Shown here: positions 1-9,525 of the stretch, in pieces
Numbering within the stretch: position 1 is the stretch's first letter
Layout: each line of letters starts with the position of its first letter
Assembly (NCBI RefSeq): GCF_014647795.1
Contig: NZ_BMPW01000036.1
Coordinates: forward strand, 19,471-83,470
From: Actinoplanes campanulatus
Lineage (GTDB): Bacteria; Actinomycetota; Actinomycetes; Mycobacteriales; Micromonosporaceae
Length of the DNA: 64,000 bases
Direction: 5' to 3'
Translations under genes and position numbers: made by a program
Notes under the pieces: model-generated
What the model saw: the letters and a program-made list of their open reading frames with translations, nothing else
Databases searched by the model: none
Told to the model about the DNA's origin: nothing

Positions 1-2
1 CC

Positions 3-695
3 GAGGATTTTCCCTACCAGCTACCGACCCACGTCTACCTGCTGCAACTCGCGCTCATCGCGAAACGGCCCGGCACCAACCCCACCGCGATCCGGTACGG
101 CGACGAGCTCGCCCGACTGCGCTGGAACGACCGGCTCGACCGGATGGCCGCCATGCGCGACGCCATCGCCGTCGAACGCCGCCGCCAGGATCACGAACGG
201 CTCAGCCGGGACGTCGTCGTCGACGACCTGACCGGGCTGGCCAACCGTCGCGGATACCAGGCCTACCTGGGCACCCTCGACAACGCCAAGGACCACGGGT
301 CGTACGCGGTGATGATGATCGACGTGGACCATTTCAAGACGGTCAACGACGGATTCGGTCACGATGTCGGTGACCTGGTGCTGATCCGGCTCGGGCACAT
401 CCTCGCCGCCCAGGTCCGGCCCGCCGACCTGGCCGCCCGGCTCGGCGGGGACGAGTTCGTGGTCATCCTGGCCGAGGTGCTGCCGGGAGTGCCGGAGGCC
501 CGGGCCGGGCAGATCCTGGACGCGGTCCGCACACATCCGTGGGACGAGATCGCGGCCGGCCTCACCGTCTCGGTCAGCATCGGCGTCCATCACGGCAGCC
601 GGGCCGAGCTGCCGGCCCTGCTCTCCGACGCCGACCGCAGCCTTTACGAGGCCAAACACCACGGCCGCGGCCGGGTCGCCATCGCCGCCGGATAG
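3..695 (+). CDS. Diguanylate cyclase (GGDEF domain), 5' partial
   Basis: The reading frame is open from the first bases of the window, so the N-terminus lies outside it. The visible part ends in a full GGDEF domain, which in this family condenses two GTP into the second messenger c-di-GMP. The GGDEF signature itself is intact, preceded by the metal-binding segment around DVDHFKTVND. An RPAD motif sits exactly five residues before GGDEF, the position of the product-inhibition I-site (RxxD), so feedback inhibition by c-di-GMP is expected. The residues before the domain look like the end of a helical sensory or TPR-like linker, but the sensor type cannot be seen. The stop codon directly abuts the convergent hydrolase remnant. 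Confidence 0.9.
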   Translation, partial: EDFPYQLPTHVYLLQLALIAKRPGTNPTAIRYGDELARLRWNDRLDRMAAMRDAIAVERRRQDHERLSRDVVVDDLTGLANRRGYQAYLGTLDNAKDHGSYAVMMIDVDHFKTVNDGFGHDVGDLVLIRLGHILAAQVRPADLAARLGGDEFVVILAEVLPGVPEARAGQILDAVRTHPWDEIAAGLTVSVSIGVHHGSRAELPALLSDADRSLYEAKHHGRGRVAIAAG

Positions 696-1078
696 TCAGG
701 CGATCCGGGCGGAGCGGGGCATCCGGGCGATCACGTCGTCCCAGATGCCCTCGGGCAGGTCGTGGCCCACGCCGGGATACTCCACGAACTGCGCGCCGGG
801 GATCTGAGCGGCCAGGTCACGGCCCGCGCTCGGCTTGAGCATCGGGTCGTCGGCGCCCGAGACGACCAGCGTCGGCGCGGTGATGCCGGACAGCGGCGGC
901 AGCTTCACCGCCCGGCCGGCCGCCATGTGCCGCCGCGTCGTCCGCGGATTCCGCGGCGAGCGCTCGTGACCCAGAGTCGCCGCCTCGCGGACCCACTCCT
1001 CCGGGAACGGATAGCCGGGGGAGGACTGCGCCCGGTAGATCGCGACCTCGTTCTCGATCTTCTGCTCCGCGGTGGTCA
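696..1078 (-). pseudogene. Alpha/beta hydrolase, C-terminal remnant
   Basis: The last roughly 125 codons match the end of an alpha/beta hydrolase. The acid-turn segment PTLVVSGADDPM and the late histidine segment YPGVGHDLPEG are where the catalytic Asp and His sit in this family. Upstream of about position 1078 the same frame turns into low-complexity, shadow-like sequence. There is no nucleophile elbow (GxSxG), oxyanion region or N-terminal beta strands. The fragment therefore lacks its catalytic serine and its start, and should be inactive. It meets head to head with a TetR gene that is also missing its 5' end, which indicates that one deletion removed both starts and the shared promoter. 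Confidence 0.8.
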
Positions 1079-1079
1079 G

Positions 1080-1508
1080 ATGCTGCTGTTCGCCCTCGGC
1101 CACATGCGGGCCCGCGTGCTCGCCCGCATGCAGGCCACCCTCGCCGCCCTGGAGAGCCTCACCCGCCGCGACGTCATCCGCGCCGCCACCGCGGTCATGC
1201 TCCCGGTCGACGAACCCGGCCGCGAAGAGGCCTGCGTCAACATCGCGTTCTTCTCCGCCGCTACCGTCACGGCCGAATACGCACAGCAACTACGTGACGG
1301 GTACGCGCGCATCCTCGCCGTCTCGACCGCGAACCTCCGGGAGGCGGCCCGCCTCGGGGAACTGCGCGACGGCATCGATCCCGATCGGGAGGCGCCCGCG
1401 CTCTACTTCCTCACCCAAGGCCTGATCGGCCCGATCCTCATCGGCCTCTACCAGCCCGACGAGGCCATGTCCCTGATCGACGACCAGCTCGACCGCCTGT
1501 TTCGCTGA
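1080..1508 (+). pseudogene. TetR-family regulator, C-terminal ligand domain only
   Basis: The product, from an ATG with no ribosome binding site, is about 142 residues and matches only the helical C-terminal half of TetR proteins (LLFALGHMRARVLARMQATL onward, ending QLDRLFR). The N-terminal helix-turn-helix of about 50-60 residues that every TetR repressor needs is absent; sequence upstream belongs to the opposite-strand hydrolase. It probably once regulated that divergent hydrolase. It could still be expressed as a DNA-binding-deficient fragment, but a pseudogene is the simplest reading. Confidence 0.75.
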
Positions 1509-1526
1509 GCTGGAAGGATCATCGGC

Positions 1527-2090
1527 ATGCCGAACCCCACTCTCACCGAATGCCGGTCACCGTGGGTCGTGGTCACCCGCGCGGACGACCCGTGGGTCAC
1601 CAGCGAGGCGGGCGCCCTGCGGGATCAAGGCGGCATGATCGTACGGATGGCGGGCGCGGAACTGCGGGACCCGGCGTCACTCTTCACGGCCTTCGCACGT
1701 GAACTGTCGTTCCCCGGGTACTTCGGCCGGAACTGGGACGCTCTCGTCGACTGCCTGCACGACTGGCACGGCCATGAGACGGCCGGGCAGGGACTCGCCG
1801 TCCTGATCGACGACGCCGATCACCTGGCCCACGCCGACTTCCTGGGCGTCTTCATCTCGGTGCTCTGCCAAGCGGGATGGAAGGCGAACCTCCAACTCGA
1901 CGGCGACGGCATCCCCCACGAGGATTGGCCGCCCTTCTCCTTGCACTTCGTACTCCTGGCAACCGAGCCCACCACCTTCGCCGACGGTGCGGCATCCGGC
2001 ATGGACGTCAGCGTGACGCTTGCCGACGGCCGGCTGGTGGCCACCCTCACCGGCGCCGACTGGCCGGGAAGCGACCTTCAAGAATGTTGA
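1527..2090 (+). CDS. Barstar-family protein
   Basis: This 187-residue protein carries a barstar-like core at about residues 35-115. The typical element ELSFPGYFGRNWDALVDCL corresponds to the barnase-binding helix and loop of barstar, followed by an acidic strand VLIDDADHL. Barstar proteins inhibit secreted RNases by capping the active site. No barnase-like RNase gene is next to it, so it may protect against foreign toxins or have been recruited to another role. The C-terminal 70 residues are not recognised. Its 3' end overlaps the convergent LD-carboxypeptidase by 13 bases. It lies just after the TetR remnant with a short gap and may share its transcription. Confidence 0.8.
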   Translation: MPNPTLTECRSPWVVVTRADDPWVTSEAGALRDQGGMIVRMAGAELRDPASLFTAFARELSFPGYFGRNWDALVDCLHDWHGHETAGQGLAVLIDDADHLAHADFLGVFISVLCQAGWKANLQLDGDGIPHEDWPPFSLHFVLLATEPTTFADGAASGMDVSVTLADGRLVATLTGADWPGSDLQEC

Positions 2091-3071
2091 TCGTCGCCGA
2101 CCTCGCTGGCCTGTCGTACGGCGGGTTCGAGCAGCGACAGCGTTCGCTGGGTGGCGTCGAGGGCGGCTCGGATGCCCACCGGCATCGGCAGGTTCGGGCC
2201 GGCGTGTCCGACGTCGACGTTGCCCAGGACCGGGATGTCGCGGTCGCCGAGGACGTCGAGGACTATCTCGGCGAGGGTGGGGGAGACGTCGGGGTCCTCC
2301 AGGCCGTGGATGTCGCGCGGGGTGCCCACGACCATGCCGGCGATGCGGTCGAGGATGCCGGCGTGGCGCATGACCTGTAGGTAGCTCCACACGTGGGCGG
2401 CCGCGCCACCGATCTCCTCCCAGAACAGAACTGCTCCGTCGTACCGGTCCGGGGGAAGCGCAAAGCGCGTCGCCTGGGCCAGGACGATCCAAGGGGCCCT
2501 CGGTGCGGCCGGGACGCCAGCACTCCCAGGACGGGCGGGTGGGCAGCGGGCCGATCGGGTCGGTGCTGGTCAGCAGGCGGGAGTAGAGGTCTTCGAGTTC
2601 GGCTCGGCGGGCCGGTGACGCGGTCTGCCAATGGCCGCCGAAGCCGGGAGTGGCCATGTCGGCGTGGAAGCCGACCAGGCCCGTACGCGCGTGGAGGACC
2701 AGATGCAGCAGGGAGATGTCGCTGTAGCCGAGGATGGGTTTGGGGTCGGCTTCGATCGCCTCGACGTCGACCAGGTCGAGGTAGCCGAGGGCTGTCTGGC
2801 CTCCGTCGTTGGCGATGATCGCGCGTACCTCGGGATCGCGGAGGAAGCCGTTGAGCTCGGCGGCGATCTCCGCGGGGGTGGCGGCGCTCCACCAATGCCG
2901 GCGCCCTACCTCGAGGAGCGGGGCCCGGCGCACCCGGAAACCCATCCGCTGGAGCACGATGATCGTCTGCTCGACGTGGGACTCGTAGATGTCGGGGAGC
3001 GGGCCGGACAGGGCCGCGATCACGATGAGGTCCCCGGGCTTCAAAGCGCGTGGACGCAGCGTGGGAAGCAT
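2078..3071 (-). pseudogene. LD-carboxypeptidase (peptidase S66), frameshifted
   Basis: This is a gene for a cytoplasmic murein tetrapeptide LD-carboxypeptidase/MccF-like serine peptidase of about 330 residues, split over two frames. The first frame (MLPTLRPRALKPGDLIVIAA start) carries the nucleophile segment ILGYSDISLLHLV and ends sensibly at RPSWECWRPGRTEGPL. The second frame resumes at WIVLAQATRFALPPDRYDG and carries the FWEEIGG glutamate segment and the DVGHAGPNLPMPVG histidine segment. The expected GGN-containing turn between them is missing, so a short out-of-frame deletion near position 2490 is likely. Ser and Glu/His of the triad are therefore on different frames. A sequencing error is possible but would also have to explain the missing codons. 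The start could be the upstream ATG at 3107. Confidence 0.75.
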
Positions 3072-3160
3072 TCGGGGATCCTGCCCGCGCGTGTGACGAA
3101 CCGCCACACATTTCCCGGCCCTTTAGCCCAGCCTCCTAGGATGGTATAGAGGCTGTGTGG

Positions 3161-3730
3161 TCAGGTGACGGCGTGGCCGTACTCGGCGGCGAGCGCATCC
3201 AGGTCGGGCTCGCCGAAGCGGTCCACGAGGGACGTGAACCGTTCGACCTTGTCCGTGCCGAACCGGCTGACGTTCACCGCGAACGTGGCGGCGCTGACGA
3301 ACCGGGGCGGGGTGCTCTTGCTGTGGAATTTGTCGGCGTACATGACGAGTTCCTCCTCGCCGGTCTCGGCGAGATAATCGCCGGCCGGCAGCGGAAGCCG
3401 CTGCCGCGACACGTCGTCGCGGGTGATACCCACCCCGGTGTGGTGTGCACAGAACCGGCGCAGTGTCTCCGGCAGACCGGCGTCGGCCAGCAGTTCGTAG
3501 CCGAGCAGCCCGTGCCGTACGTAATGGTCGTCCGGCTCCAGCCGGTACACGCCGATGTCGTGCAGCAGGCACCCGGCCCGGACGAGCGCCATGTCGAGAC
3601 CGTCGCCGCCGATCTGCTCGGCGATCCGGCAGACGATCTCGCTGTGCGTCCACACTCGTTCGAACGCTTCCCGGGTGGGGGCGTGGCGCTCGTGCAGCGC
3701 TCTGATCTCGGCATCGCCGGGAATGCGCAT
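3161..3730 (-). CDS. HD-domain phosphohydrolase
   Basis: This 189-residue protein has an HD metal-dependent phosphohydrolase fold. It shows a first histidine in the helix RVWTHSEIVCRIAEQI, the doublet in GCLLHDIGVYRL, a further histidine pair in FCAHHTGVG and a late aspartate in MYADKFHSK. Proteins of this size and motif order hydrolyse phosphate esters of nucleotides, but the substrate is unknown. The start has a strong GAGGAGG ribosome binding site a few bases upstream. It is the upstream gene of the LD-carboxypeptidase on the same strand, with about 90 bases between them. It lies behind the end of the FtsX operon, with no clear terminator in between. Confidence 0.8.
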   Translation of the reverse strand: MRIPGDAEIRALHERHAPTREAFERVWTHSEIVCRIAEQIGGDGLDMALVRAGCLLHDIGVYRLEPDDHYVRHGLLGYELLADAGLPETLRRFCAHHTGVGITRDDVSRQRLPLPAGDYLAETGEEELVMYADKFHSKSTPPRFVSAATFAVNVSRFGTDKVERFTSLVDRFGEPDLDALAAEYGHAVT

Positions 3731-3847
3731 CGGGCCTCCTCGCTCGGGGAACCGGACCGGGCCGAGGTCATTCTTCCTCCCGCCGAAGAGTTCCTCGCGG
3801 GCGTCGCCGGAAGTCGGATGGCTGTACCGAAGCCACGCGATAAACCC

Positions 3848-6493
3848 TTATTGGCCGCCTACGCGGAGGACCTCGGCCAGTTGACGGCGGCGGCGTGCTA
3901 CGGCTTCGAAGCGGACGACCACCGGGACCGCCGCGACGAAGAGGGCGGCCACTACGGCCAGGCCCAGCCACGGCCACACGACCGCCGGGTCGGCCTCCTG
4001 GCCGGTCAGGAGACGCAACTCCAGCGCACTGAACAACGCCGTCAAGGCGGCCCCGGCCATGATGCCACCCACCGCGGTTGCCAGCGCCCATGGGACGAGT
4101 TCGCCGGTTGCGACTCGGCGGGCGTCTCGCGGGGTCAAACCCAGCGTGCGGAGGCGGCTCAGCGTCTGCCACCGCTGCGGGGCTCCCGCGGCTGCGGCCA
4201 GCGCGAACCCGGCCAACCCGAGCAGCACCAGCAACGCGGCGGAGGCCCAGGACAGCCACAGCAGGCCGTTGACCAAAGGGGCCGCCCGGCGGTCACGCAG
4301 CACCTCGGAACGCAGGAGCGCGCCGGCTCCGGTGACGGCTGATTCGGTGCCGGGGCCGTTCACCCAGATCGTGTTCGGGGCCGACTCGACGCCGGCGGCT
4401 GCCAGGGCCGCTGCGTCCACGATGACTATCTCCTCGGCGCCGCTCACCACCGGGGCCACGCCGGACGCCGTCAAGCGGACCGGTGGTTCGTCATCGCGTC
4501 GCAGTTCCAAGGACATGCCGGGGCGCAACTGGCCGGAGGACGAGCGGACCAGCGCGGGCACCGACGGATCGGAGACGCCACCGGAGCGGATGATCAAGCG
4601 GGACGGGACCAGGGCCTCGTCGGCGATGATGCGGGCGCCGTCGATCACCTGGGCCGTGGACACCGAGGTCACACCCGGCTGGGCGGCGATTCGGGCGGCC
4701 ACCTCGGCGGTGGTGCCGGAGGCTTCGTCGGTGATGTCGATGCGGGCGTCGGCGCCGACCGTTTCGCGGGCGCCGTCGATCAGGCCCTGCTGCACCGTCG
4801 CGCCCAAGGTCAATGCGAACACCGCCAGCACCGCCGACGTGACCAGCGCCAGCACCGGCAACGCCCGCCCGGCACTCGCCGCCGCCTGGGCCGCGCCGAA
4901 CACCGCGAGGGGACGCCGCGACCGCAACAAGCGGTGTAACACCAGGCCGGTCACCAGCGGCAGCAGACGCAGCAGCAGGAGAGAAGCGGCGACCGCCGCC
5001 AGGGTCGGCGCAAGGGCGGGCAGGCCGGGCGCGGGACCACGCTGGAAGAGGGACACCACGGCGGCGGTGGCCGCCAGCAGGACCGCGATCTCCGCGGCGG
5101 CCCGGCGCAGCGCGGCGGTGTGCCGCAACCAGCGGCGAGCGGACCGGTTCGCGGGCACCCTACGGTCGCGGGTGGCCGAGGCCGCCGCGATGATCCCGTA
5201 CGCCGGACCGGCGGCCGCCGCGGCGAGAACCACCGGCGCCACCCACCACACGGCCACACCGCCCGTGACCAGGTAGGCGCCGGCGCACCCGAGAGCCGCC
5301 GCCACCAGCGTGACCAGCCCCGATTCGAGCAGCAACTCGGCGCCGAGGACGGGCAGCGCGGCACCCCGCTGACGGGCCAGCGCCAGCGCCGCGGAACGAC
5401 GGCGGCCCAACAGTGAAGCGGCCAGCGCCAGGATCAGCACCGCCCCGGCGATGACCGCGAACAGCAGCACCGACGCCTGCACCCGGGCCGCCGAAACCTG
5501 CTCGGTCACGTCCCGCAGCACCGCGTCGAGCTGTGTGTTCCAGGTGGGCGCCGTGTCGAGACTGCTGGACGTCGCCGACGTCGCCTTCAACGTGATCGCG
5601 GTCGCCGCGATGCCGTGCGCCGTCTCCCAGGTGATCACGGAGGGGTCGGGGGAGAAGGTGACGATGCGCCGCAGCTCGTCCGGCTTGAACGCCAACCGTG
5701 CGTCCGGCAGCGACTCGGCCGTCAACAGGCCACCGAACCGGGTCGTTCCGGCGCCGTCCGCGTCGGCGGCCGGATCCAGCAGCCACGGCGCGAGACGCCA
5801 CGCCGGATCGTTGCGATCCACCGGGCGGAAAATGCCACTGACCTGTACGTTCTTGGTCGCGCCGCGCTCGTCGCGGACTTGCAGGAGTGCTCCCGGCCGT
5901 ACCCCTGAGGAAGCCGCCGCCGACTCGCTCAGACCGACCCGCACGCGCCACGGTGGCCCGTTGTAAGGGACGTCGGCCTCGCCGTCGACGGTCGCCGGCG
6001 GCGCCGAACCGTCGATCCACTCCACCTTCGGGCTGTCGCCGCCGTCCAGATAGGCCATCCGGAAGGTACGCAGCACGCTGCCGTCGGTGAACCGCAACGT
6101 GGGAGTGATCACGGATGCGACCGGTGGCCGCAGCGCCGCCCGCAGATCAGGGCTGAGCTGTTCGAGGGACCGCCCGCGAAGGTCGGCGAGGTCGGCGGCG
6201 AGATGTGACATCCGCATCCGGCCGGGGGAGCCGTCGCTGGTGAAGTCGTCCGGTTCCCAGCGGGCCTGCACGGTCACGTCGGCGCTGGGCCCGGCCTGGC
6301 GGACGGCGTCGCGGACGGCGGCGTCGGCGGTGTCGCGCATCAGCCCGGGAACCGCCCCGGCGAGCAGGCTGACCAGCGCCACCACCAGCGCGGACAGGAT
6401 CAGCGGGCCGGTGTCGGCGCGGGCGCGGCCGCGCACGCTGGGCCAGTGCAGGCTGAACCGCAGCACCGAGAGCCGGCCCGTCAACACGGTCAT
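3848..6493 (-). CDS. FtsX-like ABC transporter permease (second permease of operon)
   Basis: The product is 881 residues from the ATG that overlaps the previous gene's TGA in an ATGA. I reject the longer upstream frame because those codons shadow the neighbouring permease. An N-terminal membrane segment (LILSALVVALVSLLAGAVPGL) is followed by a large extracytoplasmic region of about 320 residues. Then comes a block of about four membrane helices, a second external domain and three C-terminal helices (SWASAALLVLLGLAGFAL, LATAVGGIMAGAALTALF, LGLAVVAALFVAAVPVVV). This is the duplicated FtsX/MacB architecture of exporters that act mechanically on periplasmic or envelope substrates. The ATPases upstream would energise it. 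The substrate is unknown. Confidence 0.85.
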   Translation of the reverse strand: MTVLTGRLSVLRFSLHWPSVRGRARADTGPLILSALVVALVSLLAGAVPGLMRDTADAAVRDAVRQAGPSADVTVQARWEPDDFTSDGSPGRMRMSHLAADLADLRGRSLEQLSPDLRAALRPPVASVITPTLRFTDGSVLRTFRMAYLDGGDSPKVEWIDGSAPPATVDGEADVPYNGPPWRVRVGLSESAAASSGVRPGALLQVRDERGATKNVQVSGIFRPVDRNDPAWRLAPWLLDPAADADGAGTTRFGGLLTAESLPDARLAFKPDELRRIVTFSPDPSVITWETAHGIAATAITLKATSATSSSLDTAPTWNTQLDAVLRDVTEQVSAARVQASVLLFAVIAGAVLILALAASLLGRRRSAALALARQRGAALPVLGAELLLESGLVTLVAAALGCAGAYLVTGGVAVWWVAPVVLAAAAAGPAYGIIAAASATRDRRVPANRSARRWLRHTAALRRAAAEIAVLLAATAAVVSLFQRGPAPGLPALAPTLAAVAASLLLLRLLPLVTGLVLHRLLRSRRPLAVFGAAQAAASAGRALPVLALVTSAVLAVFALTLGATVQQGLIDGARETVGADARIDITDEASGTTAEVAARIAAQPGVTSVSTAQVIDGARIIADEALVPSRLIIRSGGVSDPSVPALVRSSSGQLRPGMSLELRRDDEPPVRLTASGVAPVVSGAEEIVIVDAAALAAAGVESAPNTIWVNGPGTESAVTGAGALLRSEVLRDRRAAPLVNGLLWLSWASAALLVLLGLAGFALAAAAGAPQRWQTLSRLRTLGLTPRDARRVATGELVPWALATAVGGIMAGAALTALFSALELRLLTGQEADPAVVWPWLGLAVVAALFVAAVPVVVRFEAVARRRRQLAEVLRVGGQ

Positions 6494-9400
6494 GACGTCA
6501 CCCGCAGGTGGGCGGTGTCGGCGCGTCGCGACTGGACGATCACGACCCCGGCGACCGCGATCAGGCAACCGGCCGTCAGCGCGCCGAGGACGGCCAGCTC
6601 GGCCGGCCACGGCCACACCGGCGCGATGCCCGGCACCGGCGCCGCCCCCAGCTCCGAGCGGATCATCAGCGGCGCCACCACCCACGTGGCCAGGGCGCCC
6701 ACCGCCGCGCCGGCCGCCAGCAGCGGCAGCATGACGATCGTGTGCTGGCCGATCAGGGCGGTCCGGATCTCGCGCCGCCGCATCCCGAGACCACGCAGCC
6801 GGGCCACCTCCACGGCGCGGGCGTGCAGGTCACAGGTCACGTGCAGGGTCACCCCGGCGAGCAGCAGCAGGACCGCGGCCGGGACCAGCAGCCGCAACAC
6901 CGCGGGCAGCCCGGCGGGAACCGGGCCGGTGGTCAATCGCAGGGCTTCACCCGTACGCGTGTGGGCCTCACCGAGATGGAGCCCGGCGGAAGCCGCGGCG
7001 TTCGACGGATGGGCGACCCACCACGCGTCGACCGGCATCTGCGGGTCACCGCGCGCGAGCAGCGCCCGCGACAGCGTGTCCAGGTCGGCGAGCAGCGCCA
7101 CCGACCCGGGCGCCGACGGCACGCCGGGCACGATCGAGGCGATTTTCACCGGTACGGGCGTGTTGCCGACCGTCACCTGCAACTCCGATCCGGGCGACAC
7201 CGACAACTGTTCGGCGAGCCGCCGCGATACCGCCACCGGCACCACCCCGGGATCGGGGAACGACGTCGCGACCACCTGCCGGGCGGCCTCGGTCGGGCCG
7301 CCGAGTTCCACCGTCGCGGTCATCCGCAACGTCGCGCCGGAAACCGTGATCGCCGGCTCCCGCAGCTGCTCGGGATAGGGCTGCGACGACGCGGCCGTCC
7401 ACGTTCCACCGCCGGACGCGCCCGGGATCGTCACCGTGACGTCGATGCGGCTGTCGCCGGTCGCGTCCCAGCCGAACGCGTCGGAGGTGACCGGCAGCAG
7501 CACGGCCACCAGCCGCAACCCGTCCCCGTCGGCGCATCCCGGCATGTCGTGCGGTCGCCCGTCCAACGGGGTGGCCGCCGCCGAGCACACGGTCCGCAAC
7601 CCGGTCGGATCCTGGAGGATCAGCCGCGGCGTGGTGGCCAGCCGCACGGCCCCGGTGGCCCGGCCGGTCACCGTGATCCGGCTCCCCGGCGGCACCGTGA
7701 TGCCCTCGGCGGCGGCGACCGGGGCGAGGCCGGCACCGACCGCCGCCCAGTCCTCGCCGCCGCCGCGCAGCAGGGTTCCGGCCCGGTGGGCGTCGACCGC
7801 GACGAGCCGGGGCGGCTCACCGTTGCCACCCAGCCACTGACCCACGGCGACGCCCCGGTTCGCGGCCGGCGCCACCGTCCCGCCGACCGCCGCGGCCACG
7901 GCCGCGCCCTGTCCGGCGGCCGGCGCGCCGCCCAGGGTGATCGCCAGATCGGTACCGACGGACAGATCGGCCTGATCACGTTGGGACCGATGCCAGGTGG
8001 CGTCGAAGGCGACGCCGAAGGTGGCGGCCGCACATCCGAGCGCGATCAGCAGGGCGGCCGCGGTGGGGCGGCGGGCGGCCTGGACCACGGCCAACGGCAC
8101 CGGAAGGCCACGTGTGCGCGGGACCAGACGGTCCGCCATGGTGAGCGCGGGCGGCACCAGTCGCAGCGCCAGCACACAACCGGCGGCCAGCAGCAGGGCG
8201 GGGGAGAGGATCCGGACCGCGTCGACCCGGGTCTGGGCGGTGTCCGGCTGCGACGTCAACTGCCACCAGCCGGCCGCCGCCAGGGCCACCAGCAGCAGAT
8301 CGGCGCCGGACCGGGCCAGCGGCGCCGGGCGCTGCCGCCCGCCGGCCGTCACCAGGATGGCCAGCAGCGTCCCGGCGGCCACCGCACCCACCTGCGCGCC
8401 GGTGACCGCCAGGTCCCCGCCGAGCCAGACGTGCACCGCCGACGACAACGGCACCGCGAGAACCGTCGCGACCAGCGCGAGAAGCCCCGCCTCGGCGGCC
8501 GCGACCCCGCCCAGCTGCCAGCGGCTCGCCCCCATCGCCGACAGCAGCGCCGTCTCCTCACCGCGTACGTCCGCGGTCAGGCGGCCGGCCAGCGCCAGAG
8601 CGGCCGCGGTCAGCGCCACCGCCAGGACCCCGACCGCCAGCACCGCGGCGGTGGTGACCTGCTGCTGGCGGCGGGCCTCGGCCAGCATCCCGGGCAGGGC
8701 GGAACCGACCCGTTCGATCTGCACCCGCTCGCCGAGGACCGCCGACAGCCGCCGGTCGGCCGCCAGGGTGCCGGCCTCGATCCGGGCCAGCGCGCGATGG
8801 TCGGGATCGGACAGATCGGGGCGGGCGGTGATCTCCAGCCGGGACAGCGCCGAGGAACCCGACAGCAGGCCGGGATAGTCGACGAGGAAGGGCCCGTACG
8901 CCTCGGCCGGCTGCAACGCGCTCGCACCCCGGTACGCCAGGTCGAATCCGGTGCCGCCGAGCGGGTCACGATCCCAGCCGGCGCCGGGCTTCGTCCGTAC
9001 GATCGCCGTGATTTTGATCGTCAATGGCGGCGCCGGATCGCGGGCCCGCTCGGCGCCGAGAGCGACCCGGTCACCGACCGTCAGATCCAGCAGCCGGGCC
9101 GTCGGTTCGAGTACGGCAGCCTCATCAGTGGAACCGGGCCAGCGCCCCGACACCAGCGACGCCCGCTCCGGCAGATCCTCCACCCCGGACAGATAGCCGA
9201 TCCGGCCGTCCGACAGCGGCCGCATCACCGACGACGCCCGCCCCGACATGGCGACCGGAAACGGAGCCAGCGCCTCGGCCAGCACCCGCCGGGTGTCGGC
9301 CACCACCGAGGGCACATCGGCGCGGGCGACCGTCACCGCGTACCCGGTCACCTCGATCTCGGCCGGTGTGGCCGCCGCGGCGGCCTTCTCCCGCGCCCGG

Positions 9401-9525
9401 TCCGCGCTCACCGTCACCAGCAGCGCACACACCCCGAGCAGCGCCGCCCCGGCCGTCACCACCGCGAGCAGCGCGGCGAGCAGCGGCCACTGCGCCCGCG
9501 CCCGGCGCCCGACGAGCCCGAGCAC
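6490..9525 (-). CDS. FtsX-like ABC transporter permease (first permease of operon)
   Basis: This 1011-residue permease is translated from a GTG that shares one base with the TAG of the ATPase gene before it. An N-terminal helix (LLAALLAVVTAGAALLGVCALLVTV) leads into an external domain. Three helices near residues 285-395 follow, with the FtsX-type loop EETALLSAMGASRWQLGGVAAAE that contacts the ATPase. A central run of helices, a second external domain and three terminal helices (VPAAVLLLLAGVTLHVTC, QHTIVMLPLLAAGAAVGAL, ELAVLGALTAGCLIAVAGVV) complete it. The loop VARLRGLGMRRREIRTALIGQ near the end is the second coupling motif. Together with the next gene it probably forms a heterodimeric exporter. 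Confidence 0.85.
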   Translation of the reverse strand: MLGLVGRRARAQWPLLAALLAVVTAGAALLGVCALLVTVSADRAREKAAAAATPAEIEVTGYAVTVARADVPSVVADTRRVLAEALAPFPVAMSGRASSVMRPLSDGRIGYLSGVEDLPERASLVSGRWPGSTDEAAVLEPTARLLDLTVGDRVALGAERARDPAPPLTIKITAIVRTKPGAGWDRDPLGGTGFDLAYRGASALQPAEAYGPFLVDYPGLLSGSSALSRLEITARPDLSDPDHRALARIEAGTLAADRRLSAVLGERVQIERVGSALPGMLAEARRQQQVTTAAVLAVGVLAVALTAAALALAGRLTADVRGEETALLSAMGASRWQLGGVAAAEAGLLALVATVLAVPLSSAVHVWLGGDLAVTGAQVGAVAAGTLLAILVTAGGRQRPAPLARSGADLLLVALAAAGWWQLTSQPDTAQTRVDAVRILSPALLLAAGCVLALRLVPPALTMADRLVPRTRGLPVPLAVVQAARRPTAAALLIALGCAAATFGVAFDATWHRSQRDQADLSVGTDLAITLGGAPAAGQGAAVAAAVGGTVAPAANRGVAVGQWLGGNGEPPRLVAVDAHRAGTLLRGGGEDWAAVGAGLAPVAAAEGITVPPGSRITVTGRATGAVRLATTPRLILQDPTGLRTVCSAAATPLDGRPHDMPGCADGDGLRLVAVLLPVTSDAFGWDATGDSRIDVTVTIPGASGGGTWTAASSQPYPEQLREPAITVSGATLRMTATVELGGPTEAARQVVATSFPDPGVVPVAVSRRLAEQLSVSPGSELQVTVGNTPVPVKIASIVPGVPSAPGSVALLADLDTLSRALLARGDPQMPVDAWWVAHPSNAAASAGLHLGEAHTRTGEALRLTTGPVPAGLPAVLRLLVPAAVLLLLAGVTLHVTCDLHARAVEVARLRGLGMRRREIRTALIGQHTIVMLPLLAAGAAVGALATWVVAPLMIRSELGAAPVPGIAPVWPWPAELAVLGALTAGCLIAVAGVVIVQSRRADTAHLRVTS

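Noticed and set aside
3123-3150. Small inverted repeat AGCCTC...GAGGCT between the HD and LD-carboxypeptidase genes as a terminator
   Set aside because: The stem is only six bases with a long loop, and it could equally belong to the promoter of the downstream gene.
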